Positions 43,714 to 51,951 are shown, counted from the first letter of the stretch. The stretch: DNA of 64,000 nucleotides from VAZQ01 sp035293945 (GCA_035293945.1 DATGLV010000045.1:124001-188000), one strand, 5' to 3'. Program-made: numbers and translations. The notes: generated by a model not told the origin, from the sequence alone.

Positions 43714-44515
43714 GATGGTTCCACTCCGCGATGAAGCGGCCGCAGCGACCGCGCCGGTTCCGATGCAAGGAGAGATCAAAGCGCGCGGACCCAAGCCCGC
43801 CGAAACGGTCGTTCTGGCTCGCGGCGCAGGCGACCTGCCAGCGCGTCACCGCCGCAGACGGCAGCCGATAAGGTCGGTGCCGCAGCAACAGGCCGAGGCC
43901 GCCGCCGGCCTGTGCGGCAAGCGTAAGCCGACGCGTTGCGGTGAAATCGGCCGCATCGCCCGCCTCCGGCAGCTCGGCCAGAACTGCCGCCAAGGCGGTG
44001 CACTTGAGTGCCTCTTCGAATGCCCAGAGCGCCTCGCGGGGGTGGGCAACGCGCAGCATCAAGAGCTGTCGCATGGGCAAACCGAAAAGCTCGCAGCCCG
44101 GCCCATAGGGGCTTGCACTCACGTGCCCCCCAAAGTCGGTCATGATGCAGAGCACCTGCCGGCGGCCGGCACGGCCCTCCTTTGCGGCCAGTCCCACAAT
44201 GGCGAGCGCAAACCCGAAGGCTGCACCGAGTTGCAGCTCGCTTGCAGGGGCAAGCTCATGCAAGGCCGCGAACGAAAGACCCCCCTCGAGCGCCGCATCG
44301 AGGGCTGGCACGCCCAACCTCAGCAAGCTCTCCTGGGCGCCCAAGGGGGAAGTGGGGGAAGTGGGGGAAGTGGGGGAAGTAGGGGAAGCGAGGGAAGAGT
44401 GGGAAGACGTTAGAAGGCTGGAGGCAAAGCGCAGCCTTGGGTCGATGGTCGCAATGCGGCCCGGTCCCTCAGAGAAGGAAGGGGAGAATGCAGGGCCGGT
44501 AGGAGCGGCGGACAT
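43619..44515 (-). CDS. imuA: SOS mutagenesis protein ImuA (RecA-like)
   Basis: A 298-residue ImuA protein, a RecA-fold partner of ImuB and DnaE2. Recognisable blocks are RLGVPALDAALEGGLSFAALHEL (the family start), GRRQVLCIMTDFGGHVSASPYGPG and ALEALKCTALAAVLAEL-like helices. It begins 29 bases downstream of a LexA box. Between residues 44 and 57 is a run of Ser-Pro-Thr triplets made by a nine-base tandem repeat. The coding region extends 95 bases into imuB in another frame, so both are translated from the overlap. Confidence 0.92.
   Translation of the reverse strand: MSAAPTGPAFSPSFSEGPGRIATIDPRLRFASSLLTSSHSSLASPTSPTSPTSPTSPLGAQESLLRLGVPALDAALEGGLSFAALHELAPASELQLGAAFGFALAIVGLAAKEGRAGRRQVLCIMTDFGGHVSASPYGPGCELFGLPMRQLLMLRVAHPREALWAFEEALKCTALAAVLAELPEAGDAADFTATRRLTLAAQAGGGLGLLLRHRPYRLPSAAVTRWQVACAASQNDRFGGLGSARFDLSLHRNRRGRCGRFIAEWNHHERIFAPQALSIGMAATADDRPDRARLLRTA
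44344..44399. repeat. Nine-base tandem repeat inside imuA
   Basis: The unit GGGGGAAGT is repeated four times nearly perfectly and then decays (AGGGGAAGC, AGGGAAGAG, TGGGAAGAC). On the coding strand it gives repeated Ser-Pro-Thr. Because the unit is a multiple of three, copy-number change would lengthen or shorten the protein without a frameshift. Confidence 0.9.
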
Positions 44516-44543
44516 TGCGAAACCGAATGTTTCCTGATGATGT

Positions 44544-44558
44544 GTTCATGTTTTGTTC
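44544..44558. promoter_or_regulatory. LexA box upstream of imuA-imuB-dnaE2
   Basis: GTTCATGTTTTGTTC is an exact match to the alphaproteobacterial LexA operator GTTC-N7-GTTC. On the imuA strand it reads GAACAAAACATGAAC and ends 28 bases before the ATG. Established knowledge of LexA control of imuAB-dnaE2 in this group makes function very likely. Confidence 0.92.
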
Positions 44559-44586
44559 TAATTGATTCCTCAGCCAGGAAGTCGAG

Positions 44587-44961
44587 TCAAGAAGTCAAAA
44601 TGGACTGCGGATCGATACGGGGATGGTCGCTCAGCCGGGCGCCCTGCGGCGAATTGAACAGAACCATGCGGGCGAACAAATGAAATTGCTCCACGCCCTG
44701 AAGCGCAGCGTCATAAAATTTGATTCCTTCAAAGTAGAGCAAATTCCCGGTCACAAGCGCAGTCTGTAACAGCGACTGAAGCGCCGGCTTATCAACCCAA
44801 ACGACGAAAATCCGGGTCGGATCGTAAGGCGCCGCATTGGCATAAACGAGCGTCGCCCTGCAGAGATTGGTCTCCGCCGAGGTGGCCTCGATCGACAGAA
44901 TATAGCCCCATACGGATTCAAACGGCTCTGGCGCAGCCGTTGCTGACTTTCCAAATCGCAT
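44587..44961 (-). CDS. Unknown SOS-controlled protein
   Basis: A 124-residue protein of unknown family, with no signal peptide and no membrane segment. The sequence is strand-rich with alternating hydrophobic patches: VWGYILSIEATSAETNLCRA, TRIFVVWVDKPALQSLLQTA, TGNLLYFEGIKFYD and VEQFHLFARMVLF. This pattern is compatible with a small beta-barrel (perhaps OB-like), but that is a guess. A perfect LexA box ends eight bases before the ATG and overlaps the AGGAA ribosome binding site. It lies immediately upstream of the imuA operator in the same direction, so it is part of the SOS island. It could be a DNA-damage accessory factor; there is no direct evidence. Confidence 0.8.
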   Translation of the reverse strand: MRFGKSATAAPEPFESVWGYILSIEATSAETNLCRATLVYANAAPYDPTRIFVVWVDKPALQSLLQTALVTGNLLYFEGIKFYDAALQGVEQFHLFARMVLFNSPQGARLSDHPRIDPQSILTS

Positions 44962-44968
44962 AGGCCAT

Positions 44969-44983
44969 GTTCCTGCTTTGTTC
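44969..44983. promoter_or_regulatory. LexA box upstream of the unknown SOS gene
   Basis: GTTCCTGCTTTGTTC matches GTTC-N7-GTTC exactly. On the minus strand it reads GAACAAAGCAGGAAC, so its right half contains the AGGAA Shine-Dalgarno of the gene starting at 44961. LexA bound here would lie at or just after the transcription start. The flank GTTCTATTGATTCC is shared, with one extra A, by the imuA operator region. Confidence 0.9.
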
Positions 44984-45135
44984 TATTGATTCCCCACCGC
45001 CGGACCGGAGTCAAGGCCGCCCGGTCAAAAGAGCAGGCCGGTTTACTCGCGGCCCAATCGCGGCGCATACATGGCATCTCCGCCGCAAGGTTGCGTTGCG
45101 CGATCGAAGGCCCAGAACAACAGCCAAAACCAAAA

Positions 45136-47517
45136 ATGCACGATATCAAATCCGAGCAAGACGGCTTCCGCTTCATCGGTAAGCCGATGCGTCGCGCCGA
45201 GGACGAGCGGCTCATCACCGGCAAAGGCCGCTTCAGCGACGATTTCAAGCTCGATCATCAGGCCTATGCGGTAATGGTCCGCTCGCCGCATCCGCATGCC
45301 CGCATCCGCGGTATCGATACTTCAGCCGCGCGGTCCATGCCCGGTGTGCTCGGCGTCTTTACCGGGGCCGATTGCCTTGCCGATCATCTTGGGCCCATCC
45401 CGCACGATCCGCTGCCCAAGACCCGGTACGACATGAAGCTCACCGCGCCGGGCGGAGGCACCGTCTTCATCGGTCCGCACATGCTGCTGCCGGCCGACAA
45501 GGCGCGCCACGTGGGCGAAGCGGTCGCCATGGTGGTGGCCGAAACCGTGCCCCAAGCGCTCGACGCTGCCGAGGCGGTCACGGTGGACTACGAAGAGCTG
45601 CCGCATGTCTTGCACGCCGAAGACGCCATGGCGGCAGGCGCCCCTCAGGTGTGGGACGAAGTCGCAGACAACATTCCGGTCGAGACCTGGTTTGGTGATC
45701 GTGAGGCGACTGATCGCGCCTTCGCCAAGGCCGACCACGTGATCAAGATGGATTTCCACATCGGACGCGTGACCGGCGTTCCGCTCGAGCCGCGCGCTGC
45801 GGTCGCGGCTTACGATCCGGCGACCGACCGTTACACCCTTTATGCCGGCTCGGGCGGCGCCGTACGCCAGAAACGCGAGCTCGCGGGCGTGCTCGGCATC
45901 GCGGCCGACCGGCTGCGCGTGCTCTCATATGATGTCGGCGGCAATTTCGGCACGCGCAACCGGGTCTTTGTCGAGTTCGGCCTGGTGCTGTGGGCGGCCG
46001 GCAAGCTCAAACGTCCGGTCAAATACACCGCTACGCGCTCGGAAGCGTTCCTGAGCGACTATCAGGGCCGCGATCTGGTGAGCAAAGTTGAGCTCGCGCT
46101 CCGCCGTGACGGCCGCTTCCTCGCCATGCGGGCCATCAATATCAGCAATGTGGGGGCGCGCGCCGTTTCCTTCTCGCCGCTCAGCAAAGGGGCCGGCCTC
46201 ATCCCGGGTCCCTATGACATTCCGGCCGTCAGCTTGCGCGCGATGGCGGTCTACACCAACACGATGCCGACTCAGGCCTATCGCAGCTCGGGGCGCCCGG
46301 AGGTGACCTTTGCGATCGAGCGGCTCATCGATATCGCGGCGGCCGAGCTTGGCTTTGATCGCATCAAGCTGCGCCGCCGCAACCTGATCAAGCCCACCGC
46401 GATGCCGTATCGCAATGGTGTCGGCATGCTCTACGACAGCGGCCGCTACGAAGAGAACATGGACCGGGCGATGGAGATCGCGGACTGGAAGGGCTTCGCG
46501 CAACGCCGACGCGAAGCCAAGAAGCGGGGCAAGCTGCTCGGCGTGGGACTTGCAAATTATGTGGAATCTTCCATCGGGGCTCCGAATGAGCAGACCCGCT
46601 TCACGGTGTTGCCGGAGGGACGCGTCGATGTGGTGATCGGCACCCAGTCGACCGGACAGGGTCACGAGACGAGCTTTGCGCAAGTCGTCTCCGATCTGCT
46701 GCATGTGCCCCTCGAGACCGTCAAGATCATCTACGGTGACACCGATGTGGTGAAGGTCGGCGGCGGCTCCCATTCCGGCCGCTCGATGCGGCATGCCGCG
46801 ACGGTTTTCTCCATGGCCGCCGGCGAGCTCATCGGCAAGGCCAAACGCATCGCCGCCGTCGCGCTTGAGGTATCGCCGGACGACGTGGAATTTGACGACG
46901 GCCGCTTTTCCGCACAGGCGACCAACCGCAGCTTCGATTTCTTTGAGCTCGCCCGCGAGGTTCCTCAGCTCGACTTGGCTGATGATCTCAAGGACGGGCT
47001 CATGGTTCTCACCGACAACGAGATGCACGATCCTGTATTTCCCAACGGCTGCGCCATTTGCGAGGTTGAGATTGATCCGGCGACCGGCGAAGTGAAAATC
47101 CTGCGCTATGCATCCGTTGACGATGTCGGCCGCTGCATCAATCCGCTGATCGTGCACGGGCAGACGCACGGTGCGATCGCGCAAGGGGTCGGGCAGGCAA
47201 TGTGGGAGCAGGTCTATCTCGAGCCCGACAGCGGCCAGCCGCTGACCGGATCGCTGATGGATTATGGAATGCCGCGCGCCGACACGCTCCCGTCATTTCG
47301 CACCGAGATCGCCGAGGTGCTCTCGCCCACCAACCCGCTCGGCATCAAGGCGGGCGGCGAGGGTGGCACCACTGCGGCGCCGGCCGTGATGGTGAGCGCG
47401 ATCCTCGATGCGTTGCGTCCAGAAGGGGTGCGCGATCTCGCGATGCCGGCCACCCCGTTTGCGATCTGGCAGGCGATTGAAGCAGCGAAAGGTGAGGGGA
47501 AAGGAAGATTGCCATGA
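45136..47517 (+). CDS. Xanthine dehydrogenase family molybdopterin-binding subunit
   Basis: A 793-residue large subunit of a molybdenum hydroxylase (CoxL/XdhB type). It starts at ATG 45136 (MHDIKSEQDGFRFIGKPMRR), since the longer frame back to 44986 has no family sequence. The N-terminal domain carries the usual RAEDERLITGKGRFSDD. The active-site loop near residue 380 reads AYRSSGRPE, a form close to the AYRGAGRPE of form II enzymes rather than the AYRCSFR of carbon monoxide dehydrogenase. GGSHSGRSMR and the late GGEGGTTAAP are also typical. No [2Fe-2S] or FAD subunit gene is nearby, so its electron partners are elsewhere or replaced. Hydroxylation of an N-heterocycle or an aldehyde is the usual role. 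Confidence 0.93.
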   Translation: MHDIKSEQDGFRFIGKPMRRAEDERLITGKGRFSDDFKLDHQAYAVMVRSPHPHARIRGIDTSAARSMPGVLGVFTGADCLADHLGPIPHDPLPKTRYDMKLTAPGGGTVFIGPHMLLPADKARHVGEAVAMVVAETVPQALDAAEAVTVDYEELPHVLHAEDAMAAGAPQVWDEVADNIPVETWFGDREATDRAFAKADHVIKMDFHIGRVTGVPLEPRAAVAAYDPATDRYTLYAGSGGAVRQKRELAGVLGIAADRLRVLSYDVGGNFGTRNRVFVEFGLVLWAAGKLKRPVKYTATRSEAFLSDYQGRDLVSKVELALRRDGRFLAMRAINISNVGARAVSFSPLSKGAGLIPGPYDIPAVSLRAMAVYTNTMPTQAYRSSGRPEVTFAIERLIDIAAAELGFDRIKLRRRNLIKPTAMPYRNGVGMLYDSGRYEENMDRAMEIADWKGFAQRRREAKKRGKLLGVGLANYVESSIGAPNEQTRFTVLPEGRVDVVIGTQSTGQGHETSFAQVVSDLLHVPLETVKIIYGDTDVVKVGGGSHSGRSMRHAATVFSMAAGELIGKAKRIAAVALEVSPDDVEFDDGRFSAQATNRSFDFFELAREVPQLDLADDLKDGLMVLTDNEMHDPVFPNGCAICEVEIDPATGEVKILRYASVDDVGRCINPLIVHGQTHGAIAQGVGQAMWEQVYLEPDSGQPLTGSLMDYGMPRADTLPSFRTEIAEVLSPTNPLGIKAGGEGGTTAAPAVMVSAILDALRPEGVRDLAMPATPFAIWQAIEAAKGEGKGRLP

Positions 47518-47969
47518 TGCGCGAACTTGCTCTCGCCGGGATCATTGTGGCCGCAGTCGCCAGCCTTGCCTGCGCGCAGGATCAGCTCACCGTCAAACCA
47601 ACACCGGGATTATGGAAGGTGTTGACCAAGACCACACGCAACGACGCCGCTATGGCGGACAAGACTGAGAGCATCTGCTATTCGGCGGCGGATTTCGACG
47701 ATGCAGTGGGCAAGTTTGGAACGCTGTTCACCAATCAGCAGTGCGAACGCACGCACGCCATTGCCGGCAACACACTGACGCTCGGGGCCATCTGCAGTGG
47801 CCCCGCCCCGCAAGGCACCCTTCAGGTCAAGGCAGAGGGGAGCTACGTGTTCACCGACGAAAAGCATTTCACCGGGCAGATCGTTTCGCATTTTGCGCTG
47901 CCCAATCAGCCGAGCACGACGTTCTCGGTCAGCAAGAGCGCCGAATATGCGGGACCTTGCCCTCACTAG
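47514..47969 (+). CDS. DUF3617-like exported protein
   Basis: A 151-residue exported protein. A signal peptide (LALAGIIVAAVASLACAQ) is followed by PTPGLWKVLTKT, the family's opening strand, and two cysteine pairs (around ICYSAADF, QQCERTH, AICSGPAP and GPCPH). This pattern fits the DUF3617 family of periplasmic proteins of unknown function. Its ATG overlaps the stop of the molybdenum hydroxylase gene (ATGATG), so it is cotranslated. Confidence 0.8.
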   Translation: MMRELALAGIIVAAVASLACAQDQLTVKPTPGLWKVLTKTTRNDAAMADKTESICYSAADFDDAVGKFGTLFTNQQCERTHAIAGNTLTLGAICSGPAPQGTLQVKAEGSYVFTDEKHFTGQIVSHFALPNQPSTTFSVSKSAEYAGPCPH

Positions 47970-48011
47970 AGCGGCGCTTGCATCGCCAAACCAGGATCTC
48001 AAGGACTGATC

Positions 48012-49670
48012 ATGCACGATGTTGCGCCGACAAGCCGCCGATCCGTCTCGACCGGTGCGCCGCCGATGGATTTTCAACAACATCTCAAGGGGCTCGAGGC
48101 GCAGGGACTCCTCACCCATATCGATCGCCCTATCAACAAGGATACGGAGCTGCATCCGCTTTCGCGCTGGCAGTTCCAGGGCGGCGTCGCGGAGAGCGAG
48201 CGGCGAGCATTTCTGTTCACCAATGTGGTCGATACCGCCGGCCATCGCTACGATATCCCGGTCGCGGTCGGCGCGCTCGGAGCTTCGCCGCGCATCTATT
48301 CAGTCGGCATGGGGCGGCCGGTTGCGGAGATCGAGGCGGCCTGGACGCATGCCATCGCGCACCCGATTGCGCCGGTCAGCGTCGCTTCGCCACCGTGCCA
48401 GGAAGTGGTGGTCACGGGCGATGATCTGCGCGGGGCCCAGAAGGGCCTTGCGGCCCTGCCGGTGCCGATCTCGACCCCCGGCTTCGATGCTGCGCCTTAT
48501 CTCACCGCTACGCTGTGCGTCACCCGCGATCCGGAGACCGGCATCCGCAACATGGGCACCTATCGGGCGGCGCTCAAAGCGAGCGATCGGCTCGGTGTGC
48601 GCATGGCGGCGCGGCTCGGTGGTGCCGGCGGTTATGCGCACTGGCGCAAGCACAACAAGCGCAAGGAACCGATGCCCTGCGCGATCGTGATCGGTTGCGC
48701 GCCGGTGGTGATGTTCACCGGGCCGATGAAGCTTGCACTTGACCTCGACGAAATGGCGGTCGCGGGCGGACTCGCAGGCGCGCCGATCCGTGTGGCCAGA
48801 GCCGTGAGCGTTGATCTCGAAGTGCCGGCCGACGCCGAGATTGTGATCGAAGGATTGATCGATCCCGATCTGCTCGAGCCCGAGGGGCCTTTCGGCGAAA
48901 GCCATGGCCATGTGGCGCTCGAGGATTTCAACATGTCGATGCAGGTGACCGCCATCACCCGCAAGCGCAATCCGGTCTTCGTCTCGATCGTGAGCCAGGT
49001 GACCCCGAGCGAATCGAGCGTGCTCAAAAAGGTCGCCTACGAGCCGTTGTTCCTTTCGCATCTACGCGATCAGCTTTCGATCCGCGGCATCAAGCGCGTG
49101 TCGATGCATGAGCCGCTCACCAACCTGCGCAAGGTGATTTTCCTGCAATTCGCCCACGGGGCAATCCGCAGCGAGGTCTGGCGCGGCCTGCATGGCGCCG
49201 CAACCCTGCTCGCCGACTGCGGCAAGATCTGCATTGCGGTGTCCGAGGACATCGATCCCGAGAATGCCGACGCGGTCTTCTGGTCGCTCGCCTATCGGTC
49301 TGATCCGGGAGAGGACCTGCACGTGATGCCGTATAGGGCGAGCGGCCACGGCCCCAAATCTGGCCGCGGTGCGGAGGAATCGACGTTGCTGATCGATGCG
49401 ACCTTGAAGCATCCGGCGCCGCCGCTGGCGCTGCCGGCGCGCGAGTTCATGGAGAAGGCGCGCGCCATCTGGGAGGAGCTCAAGCTGCCGGCGCTGTCGC
49501 CGCGGCCGCCCTGGCATGGCTATTCGCTCGGCGACTGGTCGGCGGATTGGGATGTCTTCGCCCGTCGTGCGGTCGCGGGCGAATGGGCGGTGAGCGGTGC
49601 GGAAACCTACGCCCGCCGCCGCGGCGGGGTGACGCCAGAGACCCCGGCCCGCGAGGTGGAGAAGAGGTAG
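48012..49670 (+). CDS. UbiD family decarboxylase
   Basis: A 552-residue UbiD-family enzyme, which decarboxylates unsaturated or aromatic acids with prenylated FMN. The catalytic triad fits the family: R185 (NMGTYRAALK), E290 and E295 (EPEGPFGESHG). The segment TRDPETGIRNMGTYR is strongly conserved. The ATG at 48012 has AAGGA eight bases upstream. A UbiX prenyltransferase, needed to make the cofactor, is not in the window. The substrate could be an aromatic acid related to those handled by the neighbouring ring-cleavage genes. Confidence 0.93.
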   Translation: MHDVAPTSRRSVSTGAPPMDFQQHLKGLEAQGLLTHIDRPINKDTELHPLSRWQFQGGVAESERRAFLFTNVVDTAGHRYDIPVAVGALGASPRIYSVGMGRPVAEIEAAWTHAIAHPIAPVSVASPPCQEVVVTGDDLRGAQKGLAALPVPISTPGFDAAPYLTATLCVTRDPETGIRNMGTYRAALKASDRLGVRMAARLGGAGGYAHWRKHNKRKEPMPCAIVIGCAPVVMFTGPMKLALDLDEMAVAGGLAGAPIRVARAVSVDLEVPADAEIVIEGLIDPDLLEPEGPFGESHGHVALEDFNMSMQVTAITRKRNPVFVSIVSQVTPSESSVLKKVAYEPLFLSHLRDQLSIRGIKRVSMHEPLTNLRKVIFLQFAHGAIRSEVWRGLHGAATLLADCGKICIAVSEDIDPENADAVFWSLAYRSDPGEDLHVMPYRASGHGPKSGRGAEESTLLIDATLKHPAPPLALPAREFMEKARAIWEELKLPALSPRPPWHGYSLGDWSADWDVFARRAVAGEWAVSGAETYARRRGGVTPETPAREVEKR

Positions 49671-49696
49671 GCTGCGGAAGCTTGTTCGGCCTTCAG

Positions 49697-49803
49697 CGTG
49701 TCATCGCCGGGCTTGTTCCCGGCGATCCCGGCTGACGAATCAACGCCCTCACCAAATTGTGCGAGATGGCCGGGACAAGCCGGTCAAGCCCGGCCATGAC
49801 CAG
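49697..49803. repeat. Mosaic palindromic repeat after the ubiD-like gene
   Basis: GTCATCGCCGGGCTTGTTCC with CCGGCGATCC forms the first hairpin, and GGCCGGGACAAGCC / CCCGGCCATGACC the second, with about 40 bases between. It separates the convergent UbiD and helicase genes and may end transcription from both sides. Confidence 0.65.
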
Positions 49804-49833
49804 GTGACCGAGTGTGCCTTGCTCTCTCCCAGC

Positions 49834-50943
49834 TCACACCACAACCGTCAGCCGCTTCGCGGCTCGCGTGACGCCGGTGTAAAGCCAGCGCGCGCGGCTG
49901 TCCGGGAATGCAAAGGATTCATCAAACAGCACCACATCGTCCCACTGCGACCCTTGCGCCTTGTGCACGGTCAGCACATAGCCGAAGTCGAACTCGTCGT
50001 GGCGCTTGCGTACCGGCCATTCGAGCTTGTCAATCTCGCCGGTGAAGCATTCGGGCCGCACCGATACCTTGATGATCTTGGCGAGCCCGTCCTCCTCGGG
50101 CTTCAGCCGCATATTGAGGATCTGCCGTCGCGTCTTCGGCTTTTCCGCGATCAGCCAGAGGCCGCCGTTGAGCAGGCCCTTGCGGCGGTTGTTGCGCAGG
50201 CAGACGAGCTTGTCGCCCTGCATGGGCATTGCCTCGGAAAAACCGCGGCGCTCGCGCATGCGCCCGTTATAGGCGCGCCGCGTCGCATTGCGGCCGACCA
50301 GCACCTGGTCGGCCTCGATCACGCGCTGCGGATCGAGTGCGTCACGCTGCACCACTTGCGAGGCCCCGTAGGTACCGGGCACAAGCCGCTCGCCCGCGCG
50401 AATCTGCATCGACAGACGCACGATCGGATCATCCTGCGCCTGGCGGTGCACCTCCGTGAGCATCACGTCCGGCTCGGCGTCAGTGAAGAAGCCGCCGCCC
50501 TGGATCGGCGGCAATTGCGCCGGATCGCCCAGCACCAACAAAGGCACACGGAACGACATCAGGTCACGGGCGAGCTCCGCATCGACCATCGAGCATTCGT
50601 CGATCACAATGAGCTTCGCGCTGGAGGCTGGCGCGTCGTCCCACAGTTCGAAGGTCGGCGTTTCGCTCTCGCGCTCGAGCGGCTTGTAGATGAGGCTGTG
50701 AATGGTGGAGGCACCGGCGCAGCCCTTGCGGCGCATCACCAGCGCGGCCTTGCCGGTGAAGGCCGCGAACAGCACCTTGCCGTCGACATCCTCGGCGAGA
50801 TGCTTCGCGAGCGTGGTCTTGCCGGTGCCCGCATAGCCGAACAGGCGGAACAGCGGCGGCGTGTCGCCGCGGCCGGGGCGCGCCTTCAGCCAGGCCGCGA
50901 CGGCACGCAGCGCGGCATCCTGTTGCGGCGAGAAGGTGGGCAT
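49834..50943 (-). CDS. ATP-dependent helicase, RecD/Dda-like (SF1B)
   Basis: A 369-residue helicase of the RecD2/Dda type, shorter than RecD2. Walker A is GYAGTGKTT (36-44), Walker B IDECSMVD (114-121), and motif III GDPAQLPPI (139-147). The second RecA-like domain is small and ends with YVLTVHKAQGSQWDDV and YTGVTRA, the UvrD_C_2 signature. There is no RecB/RecC context. It is probably a 5'-3' single-strand DNA helicase or an accessory ATPase. It lies upstream, on the same strand, of nothing SOS-related, and no LexA box is seen before it. Confidence 0.9.
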   Translation of the reverse strand: MPTFSPQQDAALRAVAAWLKARPGRGDTPPLFRLFGYAGTGKTTLAKHLAEDVDGKVLFAAFTGKAALVMRRKGCAGASTIHSLIYKPLERESETPTFELWDDAPASSAKLIVIDECSMVDAELARDLMSFRVPLLVLGDPAQLPPIQGGGFFTDAEPDVMLTEVHRQAQDDPIVRLSMQIRAGERLVPGTYGASQVVQRDALDPQRVIEADQVLVGRNATRRAYNGRMRERRGFSEAMPMQGDKLVCLRNNRRKGLLNGGLWLIAEKPKTRRQILNMRLKPEEDGLAKIIKVSVRPECFTGEIDKLEWPVRKRHDEFDFGYVLTVHKAQGSQWDDVVLFDESFAFPDSRARWLYTGVTRAAKRLTVVV

Positions 50944-50958
50944 CGGGCGTCCCGGAGC

Positions 50959-51849
50959 TTATGCAGCCGCGAGCTTGGCGCGCACGGGAAAATATTCGGC
51001 CAGCCAGTCCTGCACGATGCGGCGCACCCGCGTATTGCTCTCCGCGAACATGAAATGATCGGTATCGGCAAAAAGGTGCAGTTCGGTCGGTTGTCCAGCA
51101 TGCTGGAACAGGCCGATCGATTGCTCGACCGGCGTCACATGATCGCTGGCGCTGTGCAACAGCAGCAGCGGGCGCGGCGCGATCTGGCCGACCACGTCCT
51201 CGGCGCGGAAATCGAACATGCTCTGCGCGGTCTCGGACGGAAACATCTGGATCGAGCCTTCGACCACATGGGTGCGCATCTCCGGCGGGATCGGCACGAT
51301 GTCGTAGCGCGGCACCATGAGCGACCTTCCGGTGCGTTCGCGGTGGCGCCGGCCTTCCTCCAGCATGGCGGTGAACTTCGCCCAAGCCTCCGGGGTCGGA
51401 TGCTGACCGCGAAACTTGCGCTCGCCATGGCCCCAGCCGGAAGCTGACACGACTGCGGCGATACGCCGATCGACGCCGCCAGCATAGACCGCGACCGCCG
51501 CCCCGAAGCTCGATCCCATCACGCCGATGCGCGCCAGGTCGACTTGGTCGTGCCGCGCCAGGAGGCTCAACGCTTCGCTCACCGCGCCGACCTGCTCGAG
51601 GCAAATGAGGCTACCCTTCTCGCCTTCGCTTGCACCGCAGCCCGGCATGTCGAAGCGCAACGTCACATAGCCGAGCGCCTCCAGGATGGCGCAGGGCTTC
51701 AGCACATTGCCGGCATTCATGTTGCTGCCGAAACCGTGCAGCACAATGAAGGCGGGCCGCCGCTCATCGGCAGCAACGCCATCCGGCACGCGCACGACGC
51801 CGGCGAGCGTCAGGCCATTATATTTGAAACTGACGTGTTCTTCCGTCAT
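50959..51849 (-). CDS. Alpha/beta hydrolase (dienelactone-hydrolase-like)
   Basis: A 296-residue alpha/beta hydrolase with an intact triad: nucleophile S114 (MGSSFGAA), D236 (HSASDHVTP) and H265 (DTDHFMF). The oxyanion region is VLHGFGSNM. The order and spacing resemble S9/dienelactone-type hydrolases. It starts three bases after the stop of the 32-residue LigA-like gene, so translation is probably coupled. It could open a lactone or split a C-C bond of a ring-fission product; there is no direct evidence. Confidence 0.9.
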   Translation of the reverse strand: MTEEHVSFKYNGLTLAGVVRVPDGVAADERRPAFIVLHGFGSNMNAGNVLKPCAILEALGYVTLRFDMPGCGASEGEKGSLICLEQVGAVSEALSLLARHDQVDLARIGVMGSSFGAAVAVYAGGVDRRIAAVVSASGWGHGERKFRGQHPTPEAWAKFTAMLEEGRRHRERTGRSLMVPRYDIVPIPPEMRTHVVEGSIQMFPSETAQSMFDFRAEDVVGQIAPRPLLLLHSASDHVTPVEQSIGLFQHAGQPTELHLFADTDHFMFAESNTRVRRIVQDWLAEYFPVRAKLAAA

Positions 51850-51852
51850 GCG

Positions 51853-51951
51853 TTACGCTGCGAACTCCTCTGCGGAACGGAAAAAGGCCTCGCGGCTGGC
51901 CGGCTTGCGGTTGACGTCCCGGATCGCCTTCTGCAAGGCATAAAGGCTCAT
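51853..51951 (-). CDS. 32-residue LigA-like mini-protein
   Basis: A very small gene: ATG at 51951, TAA at 51853, with AGGA eight bases before the ATG. The product begins MSLYALQKAIRDVNRKPASR and ends EAFFRSAEEFAA. The LQK-x4-DVNRKPASREAFF pattern resembles the first helices of the LigA alpha subunit of protocatechuate 4,5-dioxygenase (about 110-140 residues), but it stops after the first third. A frame check downstream shows the alpha/beta hydrolase starting three bases later, so there is no continuation. It may be a real small coupled protein or a remnant of a dioxygenase subunit. Confidence 0.6.
   Translation of the reverse strand: MSLYALQKAIRDVNRKPASREAFFRSAEEFAA

Noticed and set aside
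44344..44399. Tandem repeat considered as a CRISPR-like array
   Set aside because: The unit is nine bases without spacers and lies inside imuA.
45925..47184. Long minus-strand frame inside the molybdenum hydroxylase gene
   Set aside because: Antisense shadow; the plus-strand product has complete family motifs.
49759..51447. A 562-codon plus-strand frame opposite the helicase and hydrolase
   Set aside because: Shadow of two genes with clear motifs; composition typical of antisense high-GC frames.
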